Source: Rhodospirillales bacterium
GTDB taxonomy: Bacteria; Pseudomonadota; Alphaproteobacteria; Acetobacterales; Acetobacteraceae
Assembly (NCBI GenBank): GCA_025352665.1
Contig: JANXSM010000120.1
Span: forward strand, 1-64,000
Direction of reading: 5' to 3'
DNA length: 64,000 nt
The position numbers were made by a program, and so were the translations under genes. Positions 17,779-26,651 of the stretch are shown piece after piece; the first letter of the stretch is position 1; every line of letters begins with the position of its first letter. The notes under the pieces are model-generated. The model worked only from the letters and a program-made list of their open reading frames with translations, was not told the origin of the DNA and searched no databases.

Positions 17779-18312
17779 TTACCGCGGGCCGCGCTTGCGG
17801 TTCAGGGCCAGCTGTTCCGGGGTGAGGTTGAAGCCGATATAGATCTTGTAGGCGGCAGCCGTCTTGTCCCGGCTGGTCGGTATGTTCAGCGTGATGTCGC
17901 TGGAGGACACACGGGTGCGGTCGACGTTCGAGTCGAAGGTGGCATTCAGCGTGTAGTCCTGCCGGTCGACGATGGTCTCGCCGTCCATCACAGCGACGAA
18001 GATCGGCACGGTCGCAGTGCGGCTGGGGTTGGCCGGTCCGCGCTGCACCGCCACGTCCACATGCATCACCGTCTTGACCAGCGTGTCGCTGCCGCGGGTG
18101 CAGGTGGCCGGCACGGCCGTAATCCGCGCGTCCAGCAGCAGGTCGGTGATATCCGATCCGCCAGACTTGTAGCTGGTCAGGTCGGCGGTATCGGCAAGCA
18201 GGGCCAACGACGGGCAGATCGGTGGGAACTGGTCCTTGCCACTGCAACTGGTGAGGCCGACGGCTGCCAGCAGGGCCGCACCGGCCAGGGCTTTGGATTT
18301 GGACAGGCTCAT
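17779..18312 (-). CDS. Hypothetical lipoprotein
   Basis: 177 aa from ATG 18312, preceded by a ggagag ribosome binding site; the longer upstream frame is not used. A lipoprotein signal ends in LTSC (residues about 22-25), giving a mature protein anchored at Cys25 (GLTSC|SGKD). The remainder is beta-rich (TYTLNATFDSNVDRTRVSS) with no family I recognise. Probably outer-membrane associated. It converges with the aldo/keto reductase and is divergent from thrB. Confidence 0.7.
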   Translation of the reverse strand: MSLSKSKALAGAALLAAVGLTSCSGKDQFPPICPSLALLADTADLTSYKSGGSDITDLLLDARITAVPATCTRGSDTLVKTVMHVDVAVQRGPANPSRTATVPIFVAVMDGETIVDRQDYTLNATFDSNVDRTRVSSSDITLNIPTSRDKTAAAYKIYIGFNLTPEQLALNRKRGPR

Positions 18313-18432
18313 CGAACTCTCCGCGGATTCGGCGGCATCTTGCTGGCAGCGCGCCCTATGCGCAAATAGCGGGGGTTGCGGAACCGACGCGCATTGTGTG
18401 TTTTCCATGCTTCATTGGCGAGACGAATTGGC

Positions 18433-19392
18433 ATGGCAGTCTATACCGAGGTGACCGACGAGGCGTTGGCGGGCTTCCTCACCAACTATGACATTGGTGC
18501 GATGGTGGCATTCCGCGGCATCGCCGAGGGAGTGGAGAACAGTAATTTCTCGCTGCGCACCACCGCAGGCGACTTCATCCTCACGCTGTATGAAAAGCGC
18601 GTGGACGTGGCGGAGCTGCCCTGGTTCCTGGGGCTCATGGAACATCTCGCAGGCCGCGGCCTGGTGTGTCCGCAGCCAGTCCGCGCGCGCGACGGTTGCG
18701 CGCTGCGCAAGCTCGCAGGACGCGCCGCTGCGATCACCACCTTTCTTCCGGGGGTCTGGCCGCGCCGTATCCGGGTGGAACATTGCGCCCCGCTGGGCGC
18801 CGCCCTGGGCCAGCTGCACCTGGCCGGTGGCGACTACGCGCCGACCCGGCCGAACGCGCTCGGACCCTCAGGCTGGGCGCCGCTGCTGGCGCGTTGCGCG
18901 GGCGGCGCGGACGCTGTGCAGCCTGGCCTCGGCGCCGAGCTGGCGGCAGCCCTGGCACGCATCCTGGCGACCTGGCCCGGCGATCTGCCGGTCGGCCACA
19001 TCCATGCCGATCTGTTCCCCGACAACGTGTTCTTTCTCGACGGCGCCGTGTCCGGCCTGATCGACTTCTACTTCGCCGCGACCGACCTGCTCGCCTACGA
19101 TGTGGCGATCTGCCTCAACGCCTGGTGCTTCGAGGCGGACGGCGCCTTCAACGTCACCAAGGCCCGCGCGCTGCTGGCCGGCTACGCCGCGGTGCGCGCG
19201 CTGAGTGCTGCCGAGCAAGCCGCGTTGCCGGTGCTTTGCCAGGGTGCTGCGATCCGCTTTGCGCTCACGCGGCTGTTCGACTGGGTGAACACCCCGGCCG
19301 GTGCCCTGGTGACGCGCAAGGACCCAATGGACTATGTCCGTCGCCTGCGCTTTCACCTGCTGGCATCGGATGCACGTTCCTATGGACTCTGA
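18433..19392 (+). CDS. thrB: Homoserine kinase, APH-fold type (ThrB)
   Basis: Phosphorylates homoserine in threonine synthesis. 319 aa, the usual length for the alphaproteobacterial ThrB that has the aminoglycoside-phosphotransferase fold. Catalytic loop [11 protein letters not shown] is at residues 191-201 and the metal-binding LIDFYFA at about 209-215. [12 protein letters not shown] at the start and the YDIGAM segment are typical of this enzyme. ATG 18433 is preferred to the longer frame from 18376. It overlaps rnhA by 11 nt, an arrangement common in this class. Confidence 0.94.
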   Translation: MAVYTEVTDEALAGFLTNYDIGAMVAFRGIAEGVENSNFSLRTTAGDFILTLYEKRVDVAELPWFLGLMEHLAGRGLVCPQPVRARDGCALRKLAGRAAAITTFLPGVWPRRIRVEHCAPLGAALGQLHLAGGDYAPTRPNALGPSGWAPLLARCAGGADAVQPGLGAELAAALARILATWPGDLPVGHIHADLFPDNVFFLDGAVSGLIDFYFAATDLLAYDVAICLNAWCFEADGAFNVTKARALLAGYAAVRALSAAEQAALPVLCQGAAIRFALTRLFDWVNTPAGALVTRKDPMDYVRRLRFHLLASDARSYGL

Positions 19393-19831
19393 CCTCCCCG
19401 ACGGCCTTGTCGAAATCTGGACCGACGGCGGTTGCAAACCCAACCCCGGCCCGGGCGGCTGGTCCGCCATCCTCCGCTTCAAGGGCTCTGAGCGGGAGCT
19501 GATGGGCGGCGAGCGGGAAACCACCAATAACCGCATGGAGCTGACCGCGGCAGCGGCCGCGTTGGATTCGCTGAAGCGGCCCTGTCACGTGGTGCTGCAC
19601 ACCGATAGCGAATACCTGCGCAACGGCATCACTCGTTGGCATGCCGGCTGGGTCCGTAAGGGCTGGAAAAACGCCAAGGGCGACCCGGTCGCCAACATGG
19701 ACCTATGGCGCCGCATCCTGGACGCCGCCAAACCCCACGAAATCGAGTGGCGCTGGGTCCGTGGCCACGCCGGCGATGTGATGAACGAACGCGCCGACGT
19801 GCTGGCAACGCGCGCGCGGGAGGCATTGTAA
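19382..19831 (+). CDS. rnhA: Ribonuclease HI
   Basis: Removes RNA from RNA:DNA hybrids. 149 aa from ATG 19382, which overlaps the thrB stop. Catalytic residues are all present: D15 ([14 protein letters not shown]), E53 (NNRMELTA), D75 (HTDSEYL) and D139 (NERADVLA), with H129 in the GHAGD loop. The basic handle [15 protein letters not shown] is present as in E. coli RNase HI. Confidence 0.97.
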   Translation: MDSDLPDGLVEIWTDGGCKPNPGPGGWSAILRFKGSERELMGGERETTNNRMELTAAAAALDSLKRPCHVVLHTDSEYLRNGITRWHAGWVRKGWKNAKGDPVANMDLWRRILDAAKPHEIEWRWVRGHAGDVMNERADVLATRAREAL

Positions 19832-19853
19832 TACCAGATCCGGCAATCACGCT

Positions 19854-20705
19854 TTAACTCGTCCTGTCGAAGTCGCTGGCATCGTGGCGTTCATGCAATT
19901 GGCTGGCGGGCTCTCCGCTGATGCGGTTGACCATGCGGCCGCGCTGTACGGCGGACCGATTGCCGATGGCGTCGGCCCAGCGCTGCACGTGCTTGTAGTC
20001 CTGGACAGCAAGGAACTCTGCTGACTCGTAGAGCCAGCCTTTCGCGAGGCCGCCGTACCATGGCCACACTGCGATGTCTGCGATCGTGTAGTCGGCACCG
20101 GCCAGATATTCGGTCTCGGCGAGACGGCGGTCGAGCACGTCGAGCTGCCGCTTCACCTCCATTGCGAACCGGTCGATCGGGTATTCCATTTTCGTCGGTG
20201 CGTACGCGTAGAAATGGCCGAAGCCGCCGCCGAGATAAGGTGCGCTTCCCATTTGCCAGAACAGCCACGACAGGCATTCCGCACGGGCTGCGGTCTCGGT
20301 TGGCAGGAAGGCTGCGAACTTCTCGGCGAGGTGCAAAAGGATGGCGCCTGACTCGAACACCCGGATGGGCGTCGGACCGCTGCGGTCAACCAGCGCGGGT
20401 ATCTTGGAGTTCGGATTGATGGCGACGAAGCCGCTGCCGAACTGGTCGCCATCAGCAATCTTGATTATCCAGGCGTCGTATTCCGCACCTGTGTGACCGA
20501 GCGCCAGCAACTCCTCGAGCATCACGGTGACCTTCACCCCATTCGGGGTGCCGAGAGAATAGAGCTGGAGCGGATGGCGGCCGACCGGAAGTTCCTTGTC
20601 GTGGGTTGGCCCGGCGATCGGCCGGTTGATGGTTGCGAACCGGCCACCGTTTGCCTTGTTCCACGTCCAGATCTTGGGCGGGGTGTATTCGCTTGCGTTG
20701 CTCAT
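19854..20705 (-). CDS. yghU: Glutathione-dependent disulfide-bond oxidoreductase (YghU-like GST)
   Basis: 283 aa from ATG 20705. The N-terminal extension YTPPKIWTWNKANGGRFATI followed by NRPIAGPTHDKELPVGRHPL is specific for the Nu-class YghU/YfcG GST group. The thioredoxin-fold body has PNGVKVTVMLEELLALG and PNSKIPALVD, and the helical domain has GADYTIADIAVWPWY. Uses two glutathiones to reduce disulfides. Single-gene unit, convergent with rnhA (22 bp apart). Confidence 0.92.
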   Translation of the reverse strand: MSNASEYTPPKIWTWNKANGGRFATINRPIAGPTHDKELPVGRHPLQLYSLGTPNGVKVTVMLEELLALGHTGAEYDAWIIKIADGDQFGSGFVAINPNSKIPALVDRSGPTPIRVFESGAILLHLAEKFAAFLPTETAARAECLSWLFWQMGSAPYLGGGFGHFYAYAPTKMEYPIDRFAMEVKRQLDVLDRRLAETEYLAGADYTIADIAVWPWYGGLAKGWLYESAEFLAVQDYKHVQRWADAIGNRSAVQRGRMVNRISGEPASQLHERHDASDFDRTS

Positions 20706-20834
20706 GCTCGAACCTCCGAGAGATGGGTGGGCGTTCCCCGCAGCGGTCGCGGGGCTACGGGCTGCCATGACAGATGTAGCATTCGGGCGGGCAGATCCGG
20801 AAAGGGGTGCGGGACCGTCCCTGCCGCAACGGCA

Positions 20835-22334
20835 TTATTCCGCTGCCGCTGCTTCGGCTTGCGGGTCGCCTGGTGCGGTCGCCCAGGCGAGTTCCACCAG
20901 CGTCAGAATCCGACGGCCCGCGCCGTCCGTCTGGCAGACAATCAGGTCCTGCTCCTCCATGTAGGTCAGCAGGCGTCGCGCCCGGCCCAGCGAGTGGGTG
21001 CCATAGGCGCGGGCGATGGCGAGGTCGCCCGGGCATGGCAGCCCTTCCTTGGCCGCGTGGGCGATCATCAGGAAGATACCCTGCATATCCTCCGGCAAGA
21101 TGGCGGCGCGTGCCGAGACATCCTGCCATGCGGCATCCTCGGCCATCTCTGCGCTGACGCCGGCCCGGGCGCGGGTCAGCAGCCGGCGGAAGACCGAAAG
21201 GTCCGGGGCTCCGGATCCGAGACCCTCGATGCGACAGCGGACGAGAAAATCCTGATACAGCACGCCGATCGAACGGAATCCTGCTTCGGTGTCGGCCAGG
21301 ATGCCGGTCAGGATACGGTCCAACCGCTCACGCAGTTCCGCGGTCTCAGTGGGGCTGGGTAACGGCAGATCGGCCTCGGCGGGGGGCACCAGGGCGATGG
21401 GCCGGGCTGCCATGAGCTGGCTGAGCAGGTCAGGCGCCGGTGGCTTCGGCGGGCGCCGCTGGGCGCGGGTGGCAGCGGGCGGCGGGGCTGCGAGGATCAC
21501 GGCGCGGGGGTCTTCCAGCGGCGTCCCCGGCAGTGGTGTCAGGCGGGGTGCCGCGTTGCGCGGCTGCGTGTCGGTGGCGCCGATGCGCAGGCTGAGGGGG
21601 CGATGCGAGAGGGCAGGGCCCAGCGCCATGAAATGGCCGCGCTTGAGATCGCGGAACGCTTCCGCCTGCCGCCTCTCCATACCCAACAGGTCGGCCGCGC
21701 GCGCCATGTCGATATCCAGGAACGTGCGGCCCATAAGGAAGTTGGAAGCCTCTGCCGCCACATTCTTGGCGAGCTTCGCCAGTCGCTGGGTCGCGATCAC
21801 CCCCGCCAGGCCACGTTTGCGGCCGCGGCACATCAGGTTCGTCATGGCGCCGAGGGATAGCTTGCGCGCCTCGTCCGATACCTCGATGGCCGCTGCCGGG
21901 GCGAACAGCTGGGCCTCGTCCACCACCACCAGCATGGGATACCAGTGGTCGCGGGCGGCATCGAACAGCCCGCCCAGGAACGCCGCCGCCCGGCGCAGCT
22001 GGTTCTCCGCGTCGAGCCCCTCCAGATTGAGCACGGTGGAGACGCGATGCATCCGCGCCCGCTCTCCCGCGCACTGCAGGTCCTGCTCGGTATGGGCCTC
22101 GGCGTCGATCACCAGGTGGCCGAATCGCTCGGCCAGGGTCACGAAGTCGCCTTCCGGGTCGATCACCGCCTGCTGCACCCAGGGCGCACTCTGTTCCAAC
22201 AGGCGGCGCAGCAGGTGGGATTTGCCGGAGCCCGAGTTGCCTTGCACCAGCAGGCGGGTGGCCAGCAGTTCCTCCAGGTCGAGCGTTGCCGCAGCGCCGG
22301 CCGCTGTGTGTCCCATCTCGATCGCAACCGTCAT
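20835..22334 (-). CDS. HerA-like P-loop ATPase (DUF87 domain)
   Basis: 499 aa from ATG 22334. Walker A GNSGSGKS is at residues 32-39, with Walker B MLVVVDEAQ and a later arginine-rich GRKRGLAGVIATQRLAKL, which fits the HerA/FtsK-type arginine finger region. The second half (PPKPPAPDLLSQLM onward) is a linker and a mixed alpha domain without a recognised name. HerA proteins usually work with NurA nuclease in DNA end processing or in antiphage systems; no nuclease or Sir2-like partner is adjacent, so this is a solitary HerA. Alternative role: housekeeping DNA translocase. Confidence 0.85.
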   Translation of the reverse strand: MTVAIEMGHTAAGAAATLDLEELLATRLLVQGNSGSGKSHLLRRLLEQSAPWVQQAVIDPEGDFVTLAERFGHLVIDAEAHTEQDLQCAGERARMHRVSTVLNLEGLDAENQLRRAAAFLGGLFDAARDHWYPMLVVVDEAQLFAPAAAIEVSDEARKLSLGAMTNLMCRGRKRGLAGVIATQRLAKLAKNVAAEASNFLMGRTFLDIDMARAADLLGMERRQAEAFRDLKRGHFMALGPALSHRPLSLRIGATDTQPRNAAPRLTPLPGTPLEDPRAVILAAPPPAATRAQRRPPKPPAPDLLSQLMAARPIALVPPAEADLPLPSPTETAELRERLDRILTGILADTEAGFRSIGVLYQDFLVRCRIEGLGSGAPDLSVFRRLLTRARAGVSAEMAEDAAWQDVSARAAILPEDMQGIFLMIAHAAKEGLPCPGDLAIARAYGTHSLGRARRLLTYMEEQDLIVCQTDGAGRRILTLVELAWATAPGDPQAEAAAAE

Positions 22335-22464
22335 GTCTCGACTCGCAGCCTCCCTGGGCGTGTCGGCCAGTCTAGCGCACCACAGGACAGACGGCACAGG
22401 TGCGGTTTACGCTCTGAACGTGTTGGTCGTAATTTGGCCGACCGCTCCGGCGACCGCGGACCTC

Positions 22465-22683
22465 ATGGTCCGTCTTGATGGCATCAGCAAACACCATGGC
22501 CGGCAGCTTGTTTTCATCGAGGCCTCGGCCGTGGTGCAGAAGGGCGAGAAGATCGGCCCGGTTGGCCCGCACGGCGCCGGCAACACCCCCCTGTTTCGAC
22601 AGATTATCCGCCAGGAGCCTGGCCGAGTAATCGCTTACGTAAGCGCACCGCGCGACATTGGTTCGCAGCCGAGGCGGTGTTGA
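22465..22683 (+). pseudogene. ABC-F family ATPase, N-terminal remnant
   Basis: Reads MVRLDGISKHHGRQLVFIEA then QKGEKIGPVGPHGAGNTPLF, matching the first nucleotide-binding domain of ABC-F translation factors. The Walker A lysine is lost (GPHGAGNTP instead of GPNGAGKTT) and the frame ends after about 72 codons, so it is a dead fragment. No other part of the gene is seen nearby. Confidence 0.75.
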
Positions 22684-22761
22684 TTTTTTTGAATCAGCCC
22701 GCCCCCGCCGAAGCAAGCTTCTTTCGTTTTTCGTTACGGTCATGATTACTCAGACAGGCTC

Positions 22762-22864
22762 CTAGAGCTTGATCGTTTATGGTAGGCGAAGCGGTCAAGC
22801 TCTAGCCTTATGTTTTATCGAGTAATTTTTCCGCGCGGTTGGTTCAACCTCAGGTGATATTGCG
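22762..22864 (+). repeat. Dispersed palindromic intergenic repeat, copy 2 (most complete)
   Basis: A hairpin of ctagagcttgatc (22762-22774) with ggtcaagctctag (22793-22805), one mismatch, is followed by the tail ttatgttttatcgagtaatt, ttccgcgcggttggttcaac and ctcaggtgatattgc. The same hairpin-plus-tail order occurs inverted at 16621-16710. Not coding. Confidence 0.75.
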
Positions 22865-22865
22865 C

Positions 22866-23060
22866 TCACGGTTGCAGGCCGGCGAAGTCAGCCGGGTTGG
22901 GTGGCACGGGGGTGGACAGTGTCTGGTCGTCGGGCACCGCAGTGTGGGGCTCCTTGCGCTTGCCGCGCTCCTGCATGCCCGACGACGGGCCGGGGTCATC
23001 GGGGTCGACGGCGCCATGACCGGCGCGGGCTTCGGCCTCGAGCTGGGCCGTGCTGCGCAT
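22866..23060 (-). CDS. Small hypothetical protein (doubtful)
   Basis: 64 codons, MRSTAQLEAEARAGHGAVDP to PVPPNPADFAGLQP, hydrophilic and proline-rich with reasonable codon use. No known domain. It starts from an ATG without a strong ribosome binding site, sits next to the repeat and ends inside its border. It may be a fragment or not a gene. It is the only candidate in the stretch 22865-23222. Confidence 0.25.
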   Translation of the reverse strand: MRSTAQLEAEARAGHGAVDPDDPGPSSGMQERGKRKEPHTAVPDDQTLSTPVPPNPADFAGLQP

Positions 23061-23222
23061 CTTCAGTGGCGTCGGCGGCCTCGGCCTGCGCCATCCACGA
23101 CCCGAAAGGTCAGCGACGCGACAATCAAAAGCGACGATCGGACCTAGGAGCTGGTGACGCTGGGTCAGGGATCGCCCTCAGAGAAGACGCCGCTTGGCCG
23201 CCGGCCGGTGCGGCGCGCGATA

Positions 23223-23267
23223 CCAGCCCGCCTTGATGCTGCAGGTGTCGGCATCAAGGCGGGCTGG
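23223..23267. terminator. Strong intrinsic terminator, 17-bp perfect stem
   Basis: The left arm 23223-23239 (ccagcccgccttgatgc) and the right arm 23251-23267 (gcatcaaggcgggctgg) are perfect inverse complements around an 11-nt loop, followed on the plus strand by tttt. It sits 2 nt beyond the stop of the GlcG-like gene on the minus strand, so it may serve both strands; the T-run is on the plus-strand side. Confidence 0.85.
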
Positions 23268-23269
23268 TT

Positions 23270-23689
23270 TTACAGCGCCGCGAGCGCCGCCGTGGCGACC
23301 ATCAGGTCCTGTTCCCCGGTGCCGGAGCCCACACCGATTCCGCCCACGAGATGCCCGTCCACGATGATCGGCAGGCCGCCCTTGAGGTTGGTCATCTTGC
23401 CGTGGCTGCCTATGGCGAGCCGAGTTTCTGCCTCCACGGGAAGCCCACCGGTTGGGTGTCCCGTGGCCGCCGCCGTCATCGCCTTGGCGGTTGCGGTATC
23501 GACCGACAGGATCCGGCTGCCGTCCATGCGCAGCAGGGCGAGCGTGTTGCACCCCTCGTCGACGATGACGATGACCTGCGGCTGACCCATTTCGGTGGCC
23601 TTGGCGGCGGCGGCGGCGAGCAGTTTCAGCGCGGCTGCATGGGTTAGTTTGAGGGCAGGGCGGGTGTTGGACAACTGGCACTCTTTCAA
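23270..23689 (-). CDS. GlcG/HbpS family protein (DUF336)
   Basis: 139 aa, full length for the family. Typical segments are [20 protein letters not shown] then [20 protein letters not shown], the [17 protein letters not shown] core and [17 protein letters not shown]. Members bind haem or cobalamin or accompany catabolic enzymes; no specific reaction can be assigned. The start is a TTG overlapping the stop of the upstream SDR remnant (TTGA). The 34 bp at 23302-23335 recur in inverse orientation at 23919-23952. Confidence 0.85.
   Translation of the reverse strand: MKECQLSNTRPALKLTHAAALKLLAAAAAKATEMGQPQVIVIVDEGCNTLALLRMDGSRILSVDTATAKAMTAAATGHPTGGLPVEAETRLAIGSHGKMTNLKGGLPIIVDGHLVGGIGVGSGTGEQDLMVATAALAAL
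23302..23335 (-). repeat. 34-bp inverted repeat, arm 1 (inside the GlcG-like gene)
   Basis: Perfect inverse complement of 23919-23952. It encodes [11 protein letters not shown] in the GlcG-like gene, so it is the source-like copy. Confidence 0.85.
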
Positions 23690-23918
23690 CTGTGGCGGAT
23701 GATGCCGCCGTCGACGCGGATCGTCGCACCCGTAATATAGCCGGCCCGCCCGGTTGCAAGGAAGGCCACCATGTCAGCGACCTCCTCCGCTCGCCCATGG
23801 CGTCCCATCGGAATGCTCGCGAAGCTGCTGCGGCGCACCGTCTCGACATTGAGGTTTTCCCGCGCCGTCACCGCCGCATCGGTCAGCTGCCCCTGTCGGT
23901 TTCGATCTGGCCGGAAAT
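23686..23918 (-). pseudogene. Short-chain dehydrogenase, C-terminal remnant
   Basis: Reads [20 protein letters not shown] and then [20 protein letters not shown] with [17 protein letters not shown], the C-terminal third of a classical SDR. The Rossmann glycine motif and the catalytic Ser-Tyr-Lys are missing. The upstream edge coincides with the 34-bp repeat arm at 23919. The stop overlaps the GlcG-like start, so both were once in one operon. Confidence 0.82.
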
Positions 23919-23952
23919 GGTGTGGGCTCCGGCACCGGGGAACAGGACCTGA
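23919..23952 (+). repeat. 34-bp inverted repeat, arm 2 (at a rearrangement junction)
   Basis: Perfect inverse copy of 23302-23335. It sits exactly between the SDR remnant (to 23918) and the binding-protein remnant (from 23953), both of which break off at its borders. Confidence 0.85.
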
Positions 23953-24188
23953 CAGACGCCACGCGACCGAGCGATTCCACCGCCCCGCCCGGGCTGTCGA
24001 ACTGGTAGCTGAGCCCCACGCTGCTGAAGTAGCCGCGCTGCTGGCGGAGCGAGAACGCGGCGGTCGAGCCGTTATAAAGCGCGCTGAGCGAAACCTTAAG
24101 GTCCATCACCCGCGCGCGGGCCACAGGGGCTACGGCGGTGGCGGCAGCGCCCAAGCAGCACGGCGCGGCGGGTATGGGTGTTCGGCAT
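23953..24188 (-). pseudogene. ABC solute-binding protein (NMT1/SsuA type), N-terminal remnant
   Basis: ATG 24188 opens MPNTHTRRAVLLG, a Tat-like leader. One extra base in the gggcgctg run shifts the frame; the next frame gives GAAATAVAPVARA and [20 protein letters not shown] with [20 protein letters not shown], the N-lobe start of NMT1/nitrate-sulfonate type binding proteins. It ends at the 34-bp repeat after about 75 residues. Non-functional. Confidence 0.65.
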
Positions 24189-24354
24189 GATCGTCTCCCT
24201 GAAAGGCGCACGTGCAGTAAAAGTCGTGCCATCGGCGGGTCGAAACATATTTTTTAAGCGTATCCTGCATCCGGGCAGGGGGTGCCGCCAGTAATACCGA
24301 TGTGAGACGGACAGGACGGTCCGCCACGACAACATTCAGAGCAGGACAGGTACC

Positions 24355-24930
24355 ATGAAACTCCGCAATGCCATGTTTGCCACCGCCGTCGGTTTTTCGC
24401 TCGCCGGCAGCATCGTGCTGTCAATGCCCGCCTGGTCCGCCGAGCAGAGCGTCCAGGTCGGCGGCGCGGCGATGTATCCGTCCAAGAACATCATCCAGAA
24501 CGCGGTGAACTCGAAGGATCACACCACCCTCGTGGCCGCCGTCAAGGCCGCCGGCCTGGTCGACACGTTGGAGGGCGCTGGCCCGTTCACCGTCTTCGCG
24601 CCGACCAACAAGGCGTTTGAGAAATTGCCCGCCGGCACGGTCGACACGCTGCTCAAGCCTGAGAATAAGGCGAAGTTGACCGCGGTGCTCACGTATCACG
24701 TGGTTGCCGGCAAGCATTCCGCAAAGGAGCTGATGGCGGATGTTGTGAAAGGCCACGGCCGCGCCACCCTCACCACCGTCGAGGGCGGCATGCTGACCGT
24801 AACCGAAACGACAAATGGCCATCTGCAGATCACCGATGCCAAGGGCGACGTCGCCATGGTGACGATTGCCGACGTCAACCAGTCGAACGGTGTCATCCAT
24901 GTGGTGGACACCGTTCTGCTGCCAGGCTGA
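24355..24930 (+). CDS. Fasciclin (FAS1) domain secreted protein
   Basis: 191 aa. Signal peptide MKLRNAMFATAVGFSLAGSI ending in PAWSA. One FAS1 domain (residues about 55-190) with H1 motif FTVFAPTNKAFEKLP, the YHVV segment LTYHVVAGKHSA and the final GVIHVVDTVLLPG. Such small periplasmic or secreted FAS1 proteins are linked to adhesion and stress in proteobacteria. Single gene, followed by a hairpin at 24949-24978. Confidence 0.93.
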   Translation: MKLRNAMFATAVGFSLAGSIVLSMPAWSAEQSVQVGGAAMYPSKNIIQNAVNSKDHTTLVAAVKAAGLVDTLEGAGPFTVFAPTNKAFEKLPAGTVDTLLKPENKAKLTAVLTYHVVAGKHSAKELMADVVKGHGRATLTTVEGGMLTVTETTNGHLQITDAKGDVAMVTIADVNQSNGVIHVVDTVLLPG

Positions 24931-24948
24931 ATTCCCGGCACAGGCGCA

Positions 24949-24978
24949 CGGCCCGGCGGTGCCCCCGCCGCCGGGCCG
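24949..24978 (+). terminator. Intrinsic terminator-like hairpin after the fasciclin gene
   Basis: The arm cggcccggcgg (24949-24959) pairs perfectly with ccgccgggccg (24968-24978), loop 8 nt, 19 nt after the stop. There is no T-run behind it, so termination is likely but not certain. Confidence 0.6.
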
Positions 24979-25146
24979 ATCTGCGTCACATCATCGCCCA
25001 CTGAAAGAACGTTGAGCTGGCGCAGGATGGCCCCGACCGCGTGATCGGCCATGCGCGCGGTGGCGGCGATCTCGCCCCAGGGTGTGCCGGCGGTCTTGGC
25101 GATCCAGGCAACGATGGCCGCGATATTCATGCATTACACTTCATGT
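24979..25146. other. Short gap with a possible coding scrap on the minus strand
   Basis: The minus-strand frame opening at 25130 (MNIAAIVAWIAKTAGTPWGE, then IAATARMADHAVGAILRQL) has protein-like composition and could be a helix-turn-helix scrap, but it then runs into the hairpin and the fasciclin gene. I do not recognise it and do not call a gene. Confidence 0.3.
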
Positions 25147-25230
25147 TTAGCCCTTGACCGCGCCGGCGAGCAGCTCGTCGATGAGCGGCTGCTACAGACC
25201 AAGGAGCACGAGGGCGACCGGAAGAATCAT
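25147..25230 (-). pseudogene. CUT1 ABC permease, last codons only, with internal TAG
   Basis: Reads MILPVALVLLGL, a stop, then QPLIDELLAGAVKG and a stop. AGAVKG at the end is the hallmark C-terminus of MalG/UgpE-type permeases. About 28 codons remain, joined to the RraA-like remnant. Not functional. Confidence 0.6.
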
Positions 25231-25664
25231 GACGGCGGGGCCGCCATCACCACCACGCCGCCCTCGTCGCCCACCACGAGATTGCCAGGAAAGATGACAA
25301 CCCGGCCGCAGCCGACCAATTCCTGCGCGTAGGCGGGCATGATCGCCAGAGAACCTGGCGGGTTCGGCAGGTCCCGAGCAGAAGATAGGGAGGCTCATGC
25401 GGGCAATTCGCTCACGTCGCACATGCCGCCGTCAGTCACCACGCCGGCCGCCCCCGCGTCGATGAAACGCGTGGTCAGCACATCGCCGATCCCGTCCACA
25501 TGGGTGCAGCGCTGCATGTCCAAGTTGAACACCTGGCCCGGCCTTATCTCCTCGGTCGCCCGCAGCAGCAGGCTGTCGGGCTGGCCGAGCGAACCCGCAA
25601 CTCGTCTGCAACCCTGGGGTGGCCGGATGGGTTCACCACCAGTCCCCCTCCTGTCGCGCCCCAC
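25227..25664 (-). pseudogene. RraA-like (dimethylmenaquinone methyltransferase-fold) family protein, broken
   Basis: One frame carries GIGDVLTTRFIDAGAAGVVT then DGGMCDVSELPA, and a different frame carries QELVGCGRVVIFPGNLVVGD then EGGVVVMAAPPS. Together these are the conserved core and C-terminus of RraA-like aldolases and regulators. At least one frameshift separates them, and the N-terminal part is degraded. Often such genes sit in sugar- or hydroxyacid-catabolic operons with ABC transporters, which fits the permease scrap next to it. Confidence 0.7.
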
Positions 25665-25779
25665 CCCTGGGGCGGTGAATGAGCCGGCGACGACGCCGAC
25701 TCATTCAAATAAGAGCAACAAAATCTCCTATTCGCCTCATGCGTCCCGTACACGTCGTCAACAGCACCGGACCCCGCGC

Positions 25780-26532
25780 TCAGCCGCGGCCAATGAACGG
25801 CATCTTGGTTGCCATCACGGTAATGAACTGCACATTGGCATCCAGCGGCAGGCCTGCCATGAAAACGATAGTCGCGCCAACATTGTCGACATCCATGGTC
25901 GGCTCCGTCTGCATGCTACCGTTCGCCTGCGGCACGCCGCGGGCCATGCGCGCAGTCATCGGCGTCGCCGCATTGCCGATGTCGATCTGGCCGCAGGCGA
26001 TGTCGAACGCCCGCCCGTCCAGCGAGATGGACTTGGTCAGCCCGGTGATGGCGTGCTTGGTGGCGGTGTAGGGCGCCGAGCCAGGCCGCGGCGTATGCGC
26101 TGAAATCGAGCCGTTGTTGATGATCCTCCCCCCTTGTGGGTCCTGCGCGCGCATCATGCGAAACGCGCCATGCGCCACCATGAAGGCCCCGTTGAGGTTG
26201 ACGCTGACCACCCTCATCCACTGCTCATGGGTAAGGTCGCCGAAATTGGTGCTGGCCACGTTGCCGCCGGCATTGTTGAACAGCACGTCGAGCCGGCCGC
26301 AGCGGTTCGTGATTGAATCGAACAGGGCGGTGACGCTTGCAGGATCGCTAACATCGGTCGGAACCGCCAGCATCGATTGCCCATCGCCCAGTTCGATGGT
26401 CTCGGCCAGGGCATCGGCCCGCCGCCCCGCGCACACCACCGTGTAGCCGGCCAGCGCCAGCGCCAGCGCGGCCGAACGCCCCACGCCGCTGCCGGCCCCC
26501 GTCACCAGTGCGATCCGTCCCGTACCACTCAT
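25780..26532 (-). CDS. Short-chain dehydrogenase/reductase
   Basis: 250 aa from ATG 26532; the longer upstream frame overlaps an MFS remnant and is not used. NAD(P)-binding [13 protein letters not shown] (residues about 11-23), NNAGG at about 90-94, catalytic Ser in NNGSISA, and Tyr-Lys in [13 protein letters not shown]. Unusually for an SDR, the region after the active site is short on hydrophobic substrate loop ([15 protein letters not shown]). Substrate unknown. It is the intact member within a decayed zone. Confidence 0.88.
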   Translation of the reverse strand: MSGTGRIALVTGAGSGVGRSAALALALAGYTVVCAGRRADALAETIELGDGQSMLAVPTDVSDPASVTALFDSITNRCGRLDVLFNNAGGNVASTNFGDLTHEQWMRVVSVNLNGAFMVAHGAFRMMRAQDPQGGRIINNGSISAHTPRPGSAPYTATKHAITGLTKSISLDGRAFDIACGQIDIGNAATPMTARMARGVPQANGSMQTEPTMDVDNVGATIVFMAGLPLDANVQFITVMATKMPFIGRG

Positions 26533-26651
26533 CTTAATGTTCTCCCCAAGATCGGTCGAGCATGGCACCGTAACCCGGCTCTGCCATCCCCCCCAGGCAG
26601 CCGCGCGGCAGGTTGATGACGCGCTCGGCAACGGGTTGCATTGCAGCATGA

